DNA of 64,000 bases, from the NCBI GenBank assembly GCA_009760855.2, contig WPIO01000143.1, positions 926,237-990,236 of the forward strand. Direction: 5' to 3'. The translations under genes were made by a program, and so were the position numbers. Under the pieces are notes generated by a model. It searched no databases and was not told the origin of the DNA. It saw nothing but the letters and a program-made list of their open reading frames with translations. Positions 1 through 10,691 of the stretch are shown here, in pieces (the first letter of the stretch is position 1; every line of letters begins with the position of its first letter). This stretch comes from Cristatella mucedo (Eukaryota > Bryozoa > Phylactolaemata > Cristatellidae).

Positions 1-293
1 CTGGTGAGACGGTGGGTAGGACATCTGGAATGAATGCTGGAAAAACGAGTGCTGTCGTGGTGGTTGACCGAGCTGCTTGTTCTGATGCATTACTCGAGAA
101 TCCTGCACAGTTTGTGGCTGTTGCAAAAGACACTGCTTATACTGCTAAGTGCTAATCGGTGGCTGTAGCCGCTCCCCAAATTGTTGTTGTAGCAGCACGT
201 ACTGTTGCTGGGACGGTTGAGAGACCTTCTGCTGAGGCTCCATGGATTGAGTGCGATACGGGACTGCAAAAATTGGGGCTGCCACTGCCTTTG
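1..293 (-). pseudogene. Broken Q-rich short exon, copy E (partial)
   Basis: The minus strand repeats the 333-bp Q-rich exon of copies A and B. The acceptor 'atttcag' is at 294-300 and the exon opens with CAA AGG CAG TGG CAG. The distance from exon start to the shared ATG is 50 nt instead of 51, so a one-base deletion shifts the frame. The shared segment that reads L-I-G-T-Q-Q in intact copies also holds a TAG here (near 145-155). The exon runs off the window start, so its donor and terminal exon are not visible. These lesions make this copy non-functional as read. Confidence 0.8.
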
Positions 294-1261
294 CTGAAAT
301 TTAACAAGATGAAGACGAAGTATGTTATAGCATGTGCCTCAGATGACACTGATGCTTCTCAAAATTAATGTCCTTCAAAATTCTGGCAAAACAAAAGTCG
401 TCTTAAAATAGTTATCCTGAGCACGAAACGCACCCTTCATGAATGCTACCTATCACAAACCCGGCACCTAAAAAGTCGTACCTCCTCTTAGAGAGATACC
501 TTAAGTGTTAGTCGTCATTTCTTAACGGAAAACACCTAGCTAGTGCAAATTAGAAAGTTCCTTACCGGATTGACTCGACTTGATGGATCTGAATTAGCCG
601 TGACGTACTGCATGGAACTCGCAATAAACATGATTTTTTTTCGCGAACAAAGAGGTTATGCGAAAGTGACCCTTGAACAAAAAACCGAAGTGAGATGCTG
701 GCTATCCTAATACTAACCACGTTCATAGGACATATACACACATACTCCAAAATTATAATTAATATTACTATCGATTGGTCATCTTTAGAGCACCACAAGA
801 AAAATAAATCCCTATATGGAGATTTGCAACTCGTAGGAAGCTAACTGAAGATCCAGGTTCAGAAGCGATATGCACTGTATCACACCGATAAAAGCATAAC
901 CAATCAAACGACGAGACGTTCAGGGAAACCGGCAGCAGGGAGCTCCTGCTGGTAACGCATACTTCATTCATCACGTGCAGGTAAGCAGGCAAAACACACG
1001 GGAACAAATGAAACACTGACAAGCTATATTGTACGATTATTGATCGCGCCATGTAAGGTTCATTTTTATGTCACACTTACACGATTAATGGTCTCTTGAC
1101 TTAAAATAGCTGCTCACCAAATACTGTGAACATTCTCATGCTGCTATTTCACGTTTCGAACAATGCCGTAGTCAATCGCGACGGCCCCAAGGAGAGCACC
1201 ATTTTAACTACTTTGAAATCGCTTTTTTGGCAACAACTATATCTTTTACGAAATCAACACC

Positions 1262-1480
1262 TTACATGCCGACGACTGGGGTCGATCTTTGTACGAGCTT
1301 GCTTTCTCTTGCTTTCTGTTTCGTGGCCAGGAAATCTACACGAACAGCAATAGTCATTTCAAGTACCAAGCGATAACTAAACCAGCACGTTGGCTCTTTT
1401 AATCCTAGTGCAAGCAGAAAGAGTATGCTGCAACCATAAAATTTGGCTGGCCCGAATGTGCAGATTACAGGTTCACACAA
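1262..1480 (-). other. Arm-conserved open frame, about 72 codons, unknown
   Basis: An open frame of about 72 codons occurs at the same place in R0 (here), R2 (30553-30771), F3 (42421-42639) and R3 (55762-55980), always ending GM-stop. The first half holds a hydrophobic run (GCSILFLLALGL), and the end is rich in K, S and Q. There is no ATG start: the frame opens with TTG just after a shared TAA, so it would have to be an exon if coding. Differences between copies are mostly amino-acid changing, which argues against strong constraint. F1 is cut inside it and F2 carries extra changes. Confidence 0.3.
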
Positions 1481-3079
1481 GCGCCAGTCTTAGAAGAAAT
1501 CAATTCATTTCTCCAGCAGTCCAAAGGTTCGCTGTATCAGAGATAAAGTCAGAGAGATTACTGACTTCTGTCTTTAACAGCTGCACACTCCGGGGAAAAT
1601 TTCGACCGATTGGCTACACTATTTGATACAACCACACTAACTGAACAAGGAATGGAGTCTCGGCAGAAACGGATTTTGATTGCCAGTCAAAGCAGCTGAG
1701 TTTGTCTTCTCTACGGCATCGGAAGCCTTAGTTTCAACTTTCAGATGAAAATTCAACCGCACTACCTTCTATCTATGCCGTTATGTCTTTCAGGGTTGTA
1801 TGGTAAAGATGAATAAAATCTAAGCACGATAAAGCGTAAGGACGACCTTTTAGCCTCACATTTGTCACAAAAGTCTTCTGCTTTTCTGAAAAAAGTTGCG
1901 AATGCTATCGCTACTTATGACTAATCATACGACACGCCACACTCCTAACGATATTCAAAATGTATCGCAACTACCGAGTGTTAGTATATGAGGTACACAA
2001 TGTCTTAAATCCTATTGGCGGCGACTTAACCACAGCCATGCTAATCAAAAACTTCGCACACAAAACAGCAATGGCAAATAGGTAGTCACAACGTATAGCT
2101 GCATACATTGTAAAAAATCAAATGAGTCAAGTCCAAGAGTCAGATAAATGCGGTTCAAATATGCTATTAAAAGCTAAACCACTTGCGAGTCGGCAAGTAC
2201 AGGCTGGGCGTCACGACAGATTATGTGGCTACTCCCCTCCCGGTCGCATGCTGCGAACTACAACAGTCATGTTTGGATCCCTAAGCTCTTTTAGGTGTCA
2301 GGGACTGATACACAAAAGTAAAAAAAACGCACACTTAAAATGTACATACTCATATACGCATACATGCACACATACATGCCTGTAATCAGGTATACGGACA
2401 TGTATAGATATGTGCACCCATTCATAAATACATGCATAGGTAATATATGGTTAGATGCCATTTTTTGGTTTTGCTCCCTAAGAGAACTGGCGACCTTTTC
2501 CTCCAGACTTTCTTTTATGACTAGTGCCAAACAAGGTAACGCGTATCAGTGCATCACGGCTCTACACAGATCCGCTGAGGGATCATGCTGACCCTAACCT
2601 TTTCACAATCTTGCTGCAACTTGTTACGGCCAAAAAATTCCTTACCACATCAAGCAGAGCCCAGGAGTGATTCTGAGATATCTTTCTATTTAGAGGTTGT
2701 CTCTAAAAATCAAACACTACACCCCTAAAGCCTAAACGCAAAAACTCAAACCCAGAAAAATATATACTTGAACCACTGAGTTCAAAATATATATGATTTA
2801 ATTTTGGATCATTCTCTCTTTTTACAAATTAGGCGAATATTAGTGACGTCCTCTGGCGACCGTATTAAAAAGGACATGCCGGATTATAGATATTCGCGTG
2901 ACGTCATACCGTAAGAAGAAGTTCGTGCCCTTCCAAAGATGTGCAACCATGCAATTCGAGGAAGAGGAGCCGGTACCGGGTGCGACGTTGCACGGTGAGA
3001 GGAAAATGTTGACGACAACTTTCCAGCCACCCATGGACTGCACGGGATTCCTCTTCGAGTCAAGTTTTGCATGCCCAAA

Positions 3080-3250
3080 GGTCTCCAATTTCAGTGTGCA
3101 TGTTCAGAGCTCCCATATCTCAGTCTGCATGTGCAGAGTATTTCTGTCTCAGTGCTCATGTTTTTACAGCCCCTATAGCAGTGCATTAGAGCAGAGCGGC
3201 CCTATCTCGGTGCGAATGTCTGAACCGCCCCTATCTTAGTGGCTTAGATC
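3080..3250 (+). repeat. 57-bp minisatellite block, plus orientation
   Basis: Short block of the minisatellite whose consensus half-repeats both contain CCTATCTCAGTG, separated alternately by a 'cttgagcagagc' type and an 'atgtctgtacc' type spacer. It lies immediately outside arm R0 and so marks the outer end of the arm. Confidence 0.85.
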
Positions 3251-3254
3251 TTTA

Positions 3255-3356
3255 CTTACCATTCAATTGCATTTCCCTTTGCAGCAAATGTAAAGCGCCT
3301 AGAAAGAGATTAAGTTCTCTGAGGGCGCTTTATCAGGTGCATTATTATTGATGTGA
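3255..3356 (+). mobile_element. L2-type LINE 3' end
   Basis: The last ~100 bp of the LINE present complete at 34240-37241. It includes the inverted repeat AAAGCGCC ... GGCGCTTT, the 'agagattaagttctctg' stem and a short ATT tail. It carries no coding sequence. Confidence 0.85.
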
Positions 3357-3715
3357 TTTAGACGAAGCCAGTGCCTCATCTGCCAGACCAATCATTGTAC
3401 TTAATCGTTCAAGTAGGTGATGGTGATCAATGGTGTAGGAGACCGTGGATAGATCTAGCAGCACTCATACAGTGATATTAACATCATCAAGGGTGCATAG
3501 GATGTCATTGGTTACACGGAGGAGAGCAGTTACATTGGAGTGCAGCTTATTGAAACCCGATTGAAGTTTTGGTCGGAGAGGCTTAATGGAGGCACGAATG
3601 TGCACATTTTTTTCAGTAAAGAAGGCTGAAAACTTTTCGGCTGAGCCCTTAATATCTGGGGAGTCAGACCTGACAGCATTGGCCAGTAAATGGTTTACTG
3701 TCTTATAAAGCCTCT
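3357..3715 (-). pseudogene. Decayed LINE reverse transcriptase fragment (second lineage)
   Basis: On the minus strand a frame with LQSGFNKLHSNVTALLRVTN corresponds to the LINE RT segment that reads FQSGFRANHSTESRLLRVYN in the 35185-36576 element. It is preceded by 'GSAEKFSAFFTEKN', a linker often found before RT domains in L2/CR1-like elements. The next part of the RT (the DHxxLL segment) is recognisable at 3357-3470 in broken form. A related fragment lies in the opposite orientation at 37890-38571. It is 5' and 3' truncated and not functional. Confidence 0.65.
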
Positions 3716-4475
3716 GAGATAGGGGTTGTACAGAAATACGCTCTTTGATAGGTTCACTTTGAGAAAGCTCATTGAAATAGGCACAGTACATACATAGGTT
3801 CTGTGATAGATGTACTCTGCACTTCTGTGGTTCTGTGATAGATGTACTCTGTTCTGTGATTCTGAGATAGATGTTATGTAATTATGTGATGTGGTTCAAT
3901 GATAGATATTCTGTGGGTGTGGTTCTGTGATAGATGTACTCTGTGATATTTGCACTCTGAGCAAGCACACTGAGATAGGGGTGGTACAGACCTATGCACT
4001 GAGAGATGTGGGGTCTGTGCATGCACACTGAGATGGAAACAGTACAGACATAATCACTGAGATAGGTGGGCTCTGCTCAAGGACACTGAGATAGGAGGGT
4101 ACAGACATAGGCACTGAGATAGGTGCGCTGTACTCAAGCCCACTGAGATAGGGCCTGTAAAGACCTAAGCCACTAAGATAGGGGCGGTACGGACATATGC
4201 TCTGTGATAGGCACACTGTGAGCAAGCGAACTAATATGGGGGCGGTACAGACATAGGCACTGAGATAGGTGCTCTCTACTCAAGCACACTGAGATATTGG
4301 GGGTACAGTCATTCCAACTGGGATAGGGGCATAGCACTGAGACAGGGTTGAGCTGTGCATTCACACTTAGATTCGGACGCTCAGTGCATGCAGACGGACA
4401 TAGGGATAATACAGACAATATCACTGAGATAGAGAAGCTCTGAACATACACACTGAAATAGGAGACCTTGGGGAT
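3705..4475 (-). repeat. 57-bp minisatellite block, minus orientation
   Basis: About a dozen degenerate copies in the CACTGAGATAGG orientation, with periods near 57 bp. Its proximal part (about 3790-3960) contains a higher-order variant built on 'ttctgtgatagatgtactctg', also found inverted at 33905-34075 and again at 61215-61380. It abuts arm F1's outer edge. Confidence 0.85.
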
Positions 4476-4499
4476 TGCTAACAGACGAAGGGTAGGGTC

Positions 4500-4870
4500 C
4501 TCTCGACCACTAACGTGCATGTTATGCACGTACGTGCAGGTTACATACAGGCATTCTCCTCGAGGTGGACTCGGTGAGTCCTAGCACCCGGGATTGGCCA
4601 CTGGACTTTCGAAGGGAGCGAACCCAGTAGCACCGATGGAGCAGGGCGCTGCTCTGGGAAGGGTAAGCTTACTAGAGCGCCTGTACGAGATCGTCGCTCG
4701 ATGAACATCGGTGGCTGGGATTCGCCAAGCGACGGCTGAAGCGATTTAGCCGGCCCGAATGCTTTAATGTTGACTCGTGAACTCTATATGATTATACAAG
4801 GCTTTCCTTACGCAACAAGCTGGAAAATATGCATACCTGATAAGAAAAGCATCGTAATCAAAACTTGACT
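4500..4870 (+). repeat. Spacer block S, ~370 bp
   Basis: Moderately GC-rich block found also at 32930-33310 (reverse) and 63470-63830. It has recognisable landmarks: a GGACTC-ggt-GAGTCC hairpin, 'gaacccagtagcaccgatggag' and 'gcgacggctgaagcgattt'. It sits between the minisatellite and the arm edge in F1, R2 and F4 but is absent from R0, F2, F3 and R3. No convincing reading frame or RNA fold family was recognised. Confidence 0.7.
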
Positions 4871-4879
4871 CAAAGAGAG

Positions 4880-7108
4880 AAATTCCGTGCACTTCCTGGC
4901 AGGCTGGAAATTTGTCGTCAACGTTTCCCTCTCACCGTGCACATTCCGAACCGGCGCCAGCTCCTATGACTCGAGTTGCCTGGCTGCACATCCATATAAG
5001 GCAGGAGCTTCATACGGTATGACGTCACGCGAATATCTATAATCACGTGCCCTTTTTTCATACGATCGCCGGAAGACGTCGCTAAGATGCGCCTAGTTTA
5101 TAATAGAGAGAGAGAATGATCGCAAAAAAATTCTGACAAGAATACACTTCGCTATTACCATTGCCGTTTCCCTCGAAGCTTCAGAGAGTTCGTGTGCGAT
5201 TAGTCGCTGGTGGGATACAGGTGGCAGGTTCGTAGCTTCCGGCGCGACCGCGTGTCGGCTTGAGATGACGACAGTAAACGGCCGCAAGGCTCTAGACGCT
5301 AACCCTGCCCTTGCGGCCCGGAACTGATCGACCGCGAACTGACGGGCTTCATCAACTCGGACAAATTCGCCGACAACGAGCCGAAAGCTGTCGCTTGTCG
5401 CGGCCGACTGTCCGCGGTCAGGACGGCGGCGCTTTCTCTGCGACGCGACTTTGATGGGCGCTCGAAATGGCGCCTATTAGCTCGTGTCATTCGGCCACAT
5501 CGTACTTGTGCGGTGGCCCCCTTGCGTTCGTTTACCGTGGTGGGTCAGGTTTTCGTCACGGACTGTGTGCCAATAATTATCCAGTAAGCTGGTAGGTGTG
5601 GTATTTAATGTCCGTCTACGTTTACCTCATTTAAACGCATTTCTGAACCGTCCTTTCAGCTTAGATCACAAGATTTTGGGCGAAGTGATTCGGAGGATGG
5701 ATACTATGAGGGTTTTTATCTTTAGGACTCAGCGGTTCAAGTTTAAATTATTCTATATTTGAGTTTTTGCGTTTAGGTTTTAGGGTTGTAGTGTCTGATT
5801 TTTAAAGGCAATCTCTCGATAGAAAGATATCTCAAAATCACTCAAGATCTCTGCTTGATGTGGTAGGGGTTTTTTGGGCCGTAACAAGTGGCAGCAAGAT
5901 TGTGATACATTCAGGGTTAGCATGATCCCTTAGTCGTTCTGTGTAGAGCCGTGATGCACTGACACGCGTTATCTTGATTTGCACAAGTCATAAAAGAAAG
6001 TCTGGAGAAAAAAGGTCGCCAGTTCTCTTAGGGAGCAAAACCAACAAATGGTATGCAACCATGTGTAACCTATGCTTGTATTTATTAATGCTTGCACGCA
6101 TCCAGACGTGTCCGAATACCTGATTACACGCATGCATGTGTGCGTGTACGTGTATTTGAGTATGTACATTGTAAGTGTTTGCGTTTTTATTTTTGTGTAT
6201 CAGTCCCTGACACCTAAATGAGCTTAGGGATCCAAACATGACTGTTATTGTTAGAAGCTTGCGACCGGGAGGGGAGTTGCAGCATAGTCTGTCGTGACGC
6301 CCAGCATGTTCTTGCCGACTGGCAAGTAGTGTAGCTTTTCACAGCGTACTTGAACCGCAATTATCTCACTCTGGGACTTGACATTTTCGCTTTTTCACAA
6401 CGCATGCAGGTATACGTTGTGACTATCTATTTCCCATTGCTGCTATGTGTGCGAAGTTTTAGATTAGCATAGCTATGGTTAAGTCCCTGCCAGCAGGATT
6501 TAAGACATTGTGTGCCTCATATACTAACACTCGTTAGTTGCTATACATTTTGAATATCGTTAGGAGTGTGGCGTGTCGTATGAGTAGTCATAAGAAGCGA
6601 TAGCGTTCGCAACTTCTTTCAGGAAAACGAAAGACTTTTGTGACAAATGTGAGACTAAAAGGTCGTCCTTACGCTTTATCGTGCTTAGATTTTATTCATC
6701 TTTACCATACAACCCTGAAAGACATTACGGCATAGATAGAAAGTAGTATGATTGAATTTTTATCGGAAATTTGAAACTAAGACTTCAGATGCCGTAGAGA
6801 AGACATACTCAGCTGCTTTGACCGGCAATCGAAATCCGTTTCTGCCGAGACTCCATTCGTTGTTCAGTAACTGTAGTTGTATTGAATAGTGTAGCCAATC
6901 GGTCGAAATATTCCCCAGAGGGTGCAGCTGTTGAAGACGGAAGTGAGTAATCTCTTGGACTTTAGTTCTGATACAGCGGGACTGGTGGAGAAATGAATTG
7001 GATTCCCTTTAGACGCACTTGTGTGAAACTGTAATCTGCACATTCGGGCAAGCCACGTTTTATGGTTGCAGCATACTCTTTCTGCTTGCACTAGGATTAA
7101 TGGACGAA
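4880..7108 (+). repeat. Arm F1, internally deleted
   Basis: Plus-strand arm with the edge TGACGTCA at 5020, the GC-rich edge block at about 5090-5560, the 'agaaagatatct' string near 5820 and the hairpin string near 6312. It ends inside the shared 72-codon frame at about 7090-7108. There the sequence jumps directly into centre sequence homologous to 22400-22480 in reverse. All Q-rich exons and the 3' half of the unit are therefore missing. No gene was recognised in it. Confidence 0.8.
5020..5042 (+). promoter_or_regulatory. CRE-like site with TATA-like stretch at arm edge (F1)
   Basis: Perfect 8-bp palindrome TGACGTCA, followed within a few bases by 'gaatatctataat'. The same arrangement is present at the edges of R0 (2899), F2 (10727) and F3 (40991). 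R2 (TGACGTCG), R3 (TAACGTCA) and F4 (TGCCGTCA) have one-base variants. A promoter role is inferred only from conservation and position. Confidence 0.35.
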
Positions 7109-8860
7109 ATAGAGAAAGCATGATCGAATGGTTAGAGTTGAATGCACACAACGCTTGGACGCTACTGCAGCTCCTGCGGTGGCGAATCTAGCGACGTATC
7201 TTGCACGCAGAAGCATGGACGTAAGCTGTAAAAAGAATTATACTTTATTCGTCTTAAAGCGTACACATATGAGAGCTTGACGAATCACCAGAGTTGGCAG
7301 AAGGCACGCGAAATATCAGTTGGCTATAATTTTGCCCAAAGTGAAGCGTTTGCACTAATTATTACAGCAGCAGGGTATTATCACCAGCATTACCCAGTCC
7401 GGGCAATCGCACGGCTTGGGTAGCGAACCAGCTGCGACCTCCTTTACGGTGAGTACGCAGCTACTGGACGAGTCGATGCTATCTAGGGTCGTCGTTGGAC
7501 TGTCAAGTAAAACGAAGTGGACGTTTGAATTTTGATCTAACTGAGCAGGAAGGTGAAAATATCAGCCATGCATTCGATTCTGAGTAGAAAGGTCAAAGGT
7601 TACGTTGCGAAGCAGTACGATTTTGTCATAGCGTTGAATGCAAACGGCTCGCACGTGACGGCACACAAAAACACCACCGCTAACTTCCACACGTGTATTA
7701 CCTCTGTGAACAAACGATGGTGTATTAGCCTGTATTTCCACACGGATGCTGGCCAGGCCTCAAGCACGTGACGCCCCACCCAGCGAGTTAGTTACAGCCT
7801 CTAGGGCCTCTGCGGACCGTGACCGTGACAAATCGCTACGGCCCATAAACGGGGCCGTAAACTGGCCTCAGCGGCAATAACCCGGCCGTAAAAGCCAGCA
7901 GGCCATAAACGCCGTTCGCATCTAAACGACAGACGTAACGAAGCAGCCGCATCCCAAGACACCGAATCCGTTATGGGCATCGGCTTTATTGGGCGGCGCC
8001 TCATGTTAGGCCGGAGCGGGAAGTCCGTACCAGTTAGCTCTAGGCGAAATGGCGCAGCGGGTGCGACGTGGTGAGGAGACTCGCGCCCGCCTCCCGCTCG
8101 ACAGCGGCGTCTAGCGGAGAAATCCGGCTAATGGGCGCGCGACCTGCAGACCTGCCCGTCGCAGGACGCGAGCTCCGGCCATCGCAACGAACGGCCGATG
8201 AGCGGCGGCGGATGCTCGCGCATCTGTCGTTGGCGCAGATAACCGAAAGCATGCTGGCTTGTGGTCTCGACGTCGCGCGAGCGCTGGCTGCTTCTGCAGT
8301 GCAGTGCGAGCGAAACGGAAAAAGACGCCGCATGCGTTTCTCCGGCGGGCATCCGAGTGCAGCGCCGATCTACCGTCTGCCTATTCGTTAACTCCAAACG
8401 TGTCTTCGCTGCTGAATCGTCCCCCCTTGCGCACACGCTCACTTGCATGCGGGAAGAGATCTCTCTCGCAGCGATCGCAATGACCGGCACCGCGAGAGAG
8501 CGGCATAATTGCGAGTACGCCTGGGTGCCGGCCGCTGGGGTCAACCGTGGTCGTCAGCGGCCTCGATGCTAGTGGTTGCGTTAGACGCCGCATTCAGGAA
8601 GGCTGCTATCCGGCGTGTGCCGTGAGCGCGCTCGCACGCCCTTCCGAGCGCATGACCCCGACCAGCGGTCGATGGGCTGTGCCATCAGGCGGAAGAGAGG
8701 TCGTCAACGCGTTGCCGAGTCGCCTCGGTCACGCCCCGCCGTCGTCTCGCTCAGCTCCGCCGCTGCCGTCGCAGCTGCAGCCTTAGTCGCCGCCGCCGCA
8801 GTCGTCGCCGTCGCCATGGCCGTGTGTACGACGATCGTAGCCGTGAGAAAGGAGAACTAG
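7109..8860 (+). repeat. GC-rich unit centre, copy 1
   Basis: Sequence homologous to 20151-20924 (same orientation) and to 21301-22480 and 49000-50300 (reverse). About 7109-7780 is ordinary unique-looking unit DNA. From about 7800 it becomes GC-rich with many CpG and is open in several frames on both strands, which is expected for such composition. A minus-strand frame ending in CRSRAH-stop is open here and at 20639, is only partly open in reverse at 21386, and is interrupted at 49350, so I do not call it a gene. A CpG-rich regulatory centre is an alternative. Confidence 0.6.
7839..7913 (+). repeat. GGCC(A/G)TAAA motif cluster
   Basis: Four spaced copies of GGCC[A/G]TAAA (one with GCCC) in 75 bp, the core motif recurring about every 13-35 bp. 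The same cluster is kept at 20289-20363, and in reverse at 21688-21764 and 49930-50005. Function unknown; a protein-binding array at the unit centre is one possibility. Confidence 0.6.
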
Positions 8861-8864
8861 TTTT

Positions 8865-9824
8865 GGCAGACAATAAAAGTACATTCAGTATTTCATTTTC
8901 ACTTTCAAGATTATCTGGATTTCATGCGGACATGAACAAAATGTCCCATAAGATTCCAATTACACTTGAAATGACAAGATTTGGTTGAAATTATTTTGAT
9001 GCTATAATGATCGCTGCATCAGGATTAGCGGCAGATTCAACGAACACATTAGCAAGTAGTGGAATAGCTGGAGCTAATGCTGAAGGCCCCACGGAATGCA
9101 TTTAGAATTGTTATGTCAAAAATGGGACTATTGGTTCCATGTATTACTCCTAAAGGAAGTAATCCAATAGCTCTTGCAGATATATCAAGTGAAAGATTCG
9201 AGGAAATTAGGCTTAAATACAAAGTGAGACGCTGTGAGAATATGACTCTAAACAGTTTCAACCAAGGATTGAAATATACGAGAACAATGTCTGTGCAGAA
9301 TACTATTGATCAAGTTAGACAGTTGATTGTAGCTATTATATAACTGAACCTATTGCTGGTAATTTTATAGATATGAAACTTGAAATAGTAATCATTGTTT
9401 TACTAGTGATGGTGTTTACAGATATTCATCAGATGGTTAAATTTGTGGTGAGACTTTAGTAGAAATGAACTGCTTATGGAGTAAAAGTATTATTAAAGAT
9501 TGTATGCGTAAACAGCACCATGCTCTATGTGTACTAGGTTTTCAAGTATTAAAACTAAGTGAATGTCAATGTTTTGAGTTTGAAATTTGTGTTCCTCAAC
9601 TAAACTGTAAACAACCATCACTAGACTGTATGGCTGCAGATAAATTTAGAGTTCCAACTCAATATGAGTTTGATAATCATATCAGAAGCCAACTTTTCAT
9701 GTTATTACTTTAAGATAAAAAGTACTGTGACTTTTTAGTTTGGTATTATAAGCAATTATGACAGATTTATTAATAAAAATGGAAAAAGCTATGATATAAA
9801 GTAATATATAAGAAGATCGTTACT
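8865..9824 (+). other. AT-rich island with decayed coding-like frames
   Basis: Composition changes abruptly at about 8865 from GC-rich to strongly AT-rich. The plus strand shows protein-like stretches interrupted by stops: one with HADMNKMSHKIPITLEMTRF and then IAASGLAADSTNTLASSG (about 8895-9100), one at 9077-9343 (PCITPKGSNPIALADISSER) and one at 9465-9713 (CVPQLNCKQPSLDCMAADKF). None matches a family I can name. No other copy exists in the window except possibly the similar-looking island at 20925-21300. It may be inserted foreign DNA (viral or bacterial) or an unrelated low-GC repeat. Confidence 0.45.
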
Positions 9825-10352
9825 CGAAGGGTGGGTGGGATCAAAGCAAAGCTATAACTGAGTTTCATCCTCATAGAAGTGAAAGCCTAGATTGTGCTTG
9901 GCAATCACGTAAGCAAGAAGAAGAGTATTAACCGTAAAAAGAACCTGACCTAGCAAGGAGCCCTGGGGTACCCCATATTTCAGAGGTACTTCAGATGATC
10001 CTTGTCCATTCGCGTCAATACTCTGGAGTCTCCCACTGAGATAGGACGTGAACGACTGCAGGGCAGTGCCAGTGCTGCCCAGGCGAGATGAGGGGCACTC
10101 TAGAAAAACTTTGTGATCGATGGTGTCAAAAGCTGCCAAAAGATCGAGAAAAACAAGCAGAGACACTCTACCTTTGTCTGCATTCCTAAAAAGGTCGTCG
10201 TACAGCCTAAGCAATGCTGACTCTGTAGATGGATGAGCTCTAAAGCCAGACTGGATCTTACTAGCGATTTTTTCAGTTTCAATATAGAAGTTCAGCTAGT
10301 CCGCAGCAACCCGTTCCACTGTCTTTGATAAGAATGGTAGAAGGGAGACTAA
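9825..10352 (-). pseudogene. L2-type LINE RT fragment
   Basis: Minus-strand copy of the central RT domain of the 34240-37241 element, from near the QSGF segment to just past the catalytic YADD. The metal-binding box is mutated (YEDE instead of YADD) and several positions are changed (SLLGQVLF for SVLGPVLF). Both ends are truncated inside the surrounding AT-rich DNA, so it landed in, or was carried with, the island. Confidence 0.85.
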
Positions 10353-10691
10353 GCGTTATTTTTAATGAATTAAGTACTAGAAAGTGTTACTCGTAATGGT
10401 ATTCCTTGTTTATAACTTAAATTATATATCTTATTTTTGATACATTAGCTAGACTCGATCTAACTTTAGTATTATACTGCAAAATCTCATCATATATTTG
10501 GATAACAGAATTTTCTCTAAAGTCAGGTAATTTCCTATGAGTTTTTCTTTTTTGGGGAAGTAAAACTTATTACGATAGTTTACTAATTTTAGTGGAATAC
10601 ATTAAGTAGTATGTTTTTGAAAGGTATGAAGATTACGGACGTGAGCGAGTTCTAGACGAGCGATCGGACTCAGCGTGTTGATGTGCGTCGC
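10353..10691. other. AT-rich continuation, no gene seen
   Basis: Low-GC DNA continuing the island on the other side of the LINE fragment, ending at the F2 edge. I see no open frame of interest and no repeat shared with other parts of the window. Confidence 0.5.

Larger units (their letters stand above)
1..2905 (-). repeat. Arm R0 of the inverted repeat unit (inner part cut by window start)
   Basis: This stretch is the reverse-strand version of the arm seen complete at 23471-32930 and 51120-57974. In order from its outer edge it holds the TGACGTCA edge at 2899, an A/T-rich block with the conserved 'gatatctttcta' string near 2680, a block with the hairpin-forming 'acttgc..ggcaagt' string near 2180, a shared open frame at 1262-1480, and the start of a Q-rich exon at 293-1. 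The GC-rich block present next to the edge in F1, F2 and R2 is missing here, so R0 carries a deletion of several hundred bases. Apart from the listed parts I see no gene in it. Confidence 0.8.

Noticed and set aside
152-368. Alanine/threonine-rich frames opposite or shifted to the Q-rich exons (also 13781-14182, 29312-29749, 43656-44015, 55153-55458)
   Set aside because: Antisense or shifted shadows of CAG-rich exons. They lack the conserved splice borders and phase that the Q frame has.
3790-4475. Possible CRISPR-like array of short repeats
   Set aside because: Repeats are degenerate, with no unique spacers, and the context is eukaryotic; it is a minisatellite.
4730-4800. Hammerhead-ribozyme-like string 'ggctgaagcg ... 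cccgaa' in block S
   Set aside because: The conserved CUGAUGA and GAAA cores are not both present and the flanking stems do not form.
8068-8860. Overlapping open frames on both strands in the GC-rich centres, also 20639-21040, 21386-21855 and 49337-49836
   Set aside because: High GC content removes stops in all frames. The best shared minus-strand frame is interrupted in one centre and changes frame in another, and no domain is recognisable.
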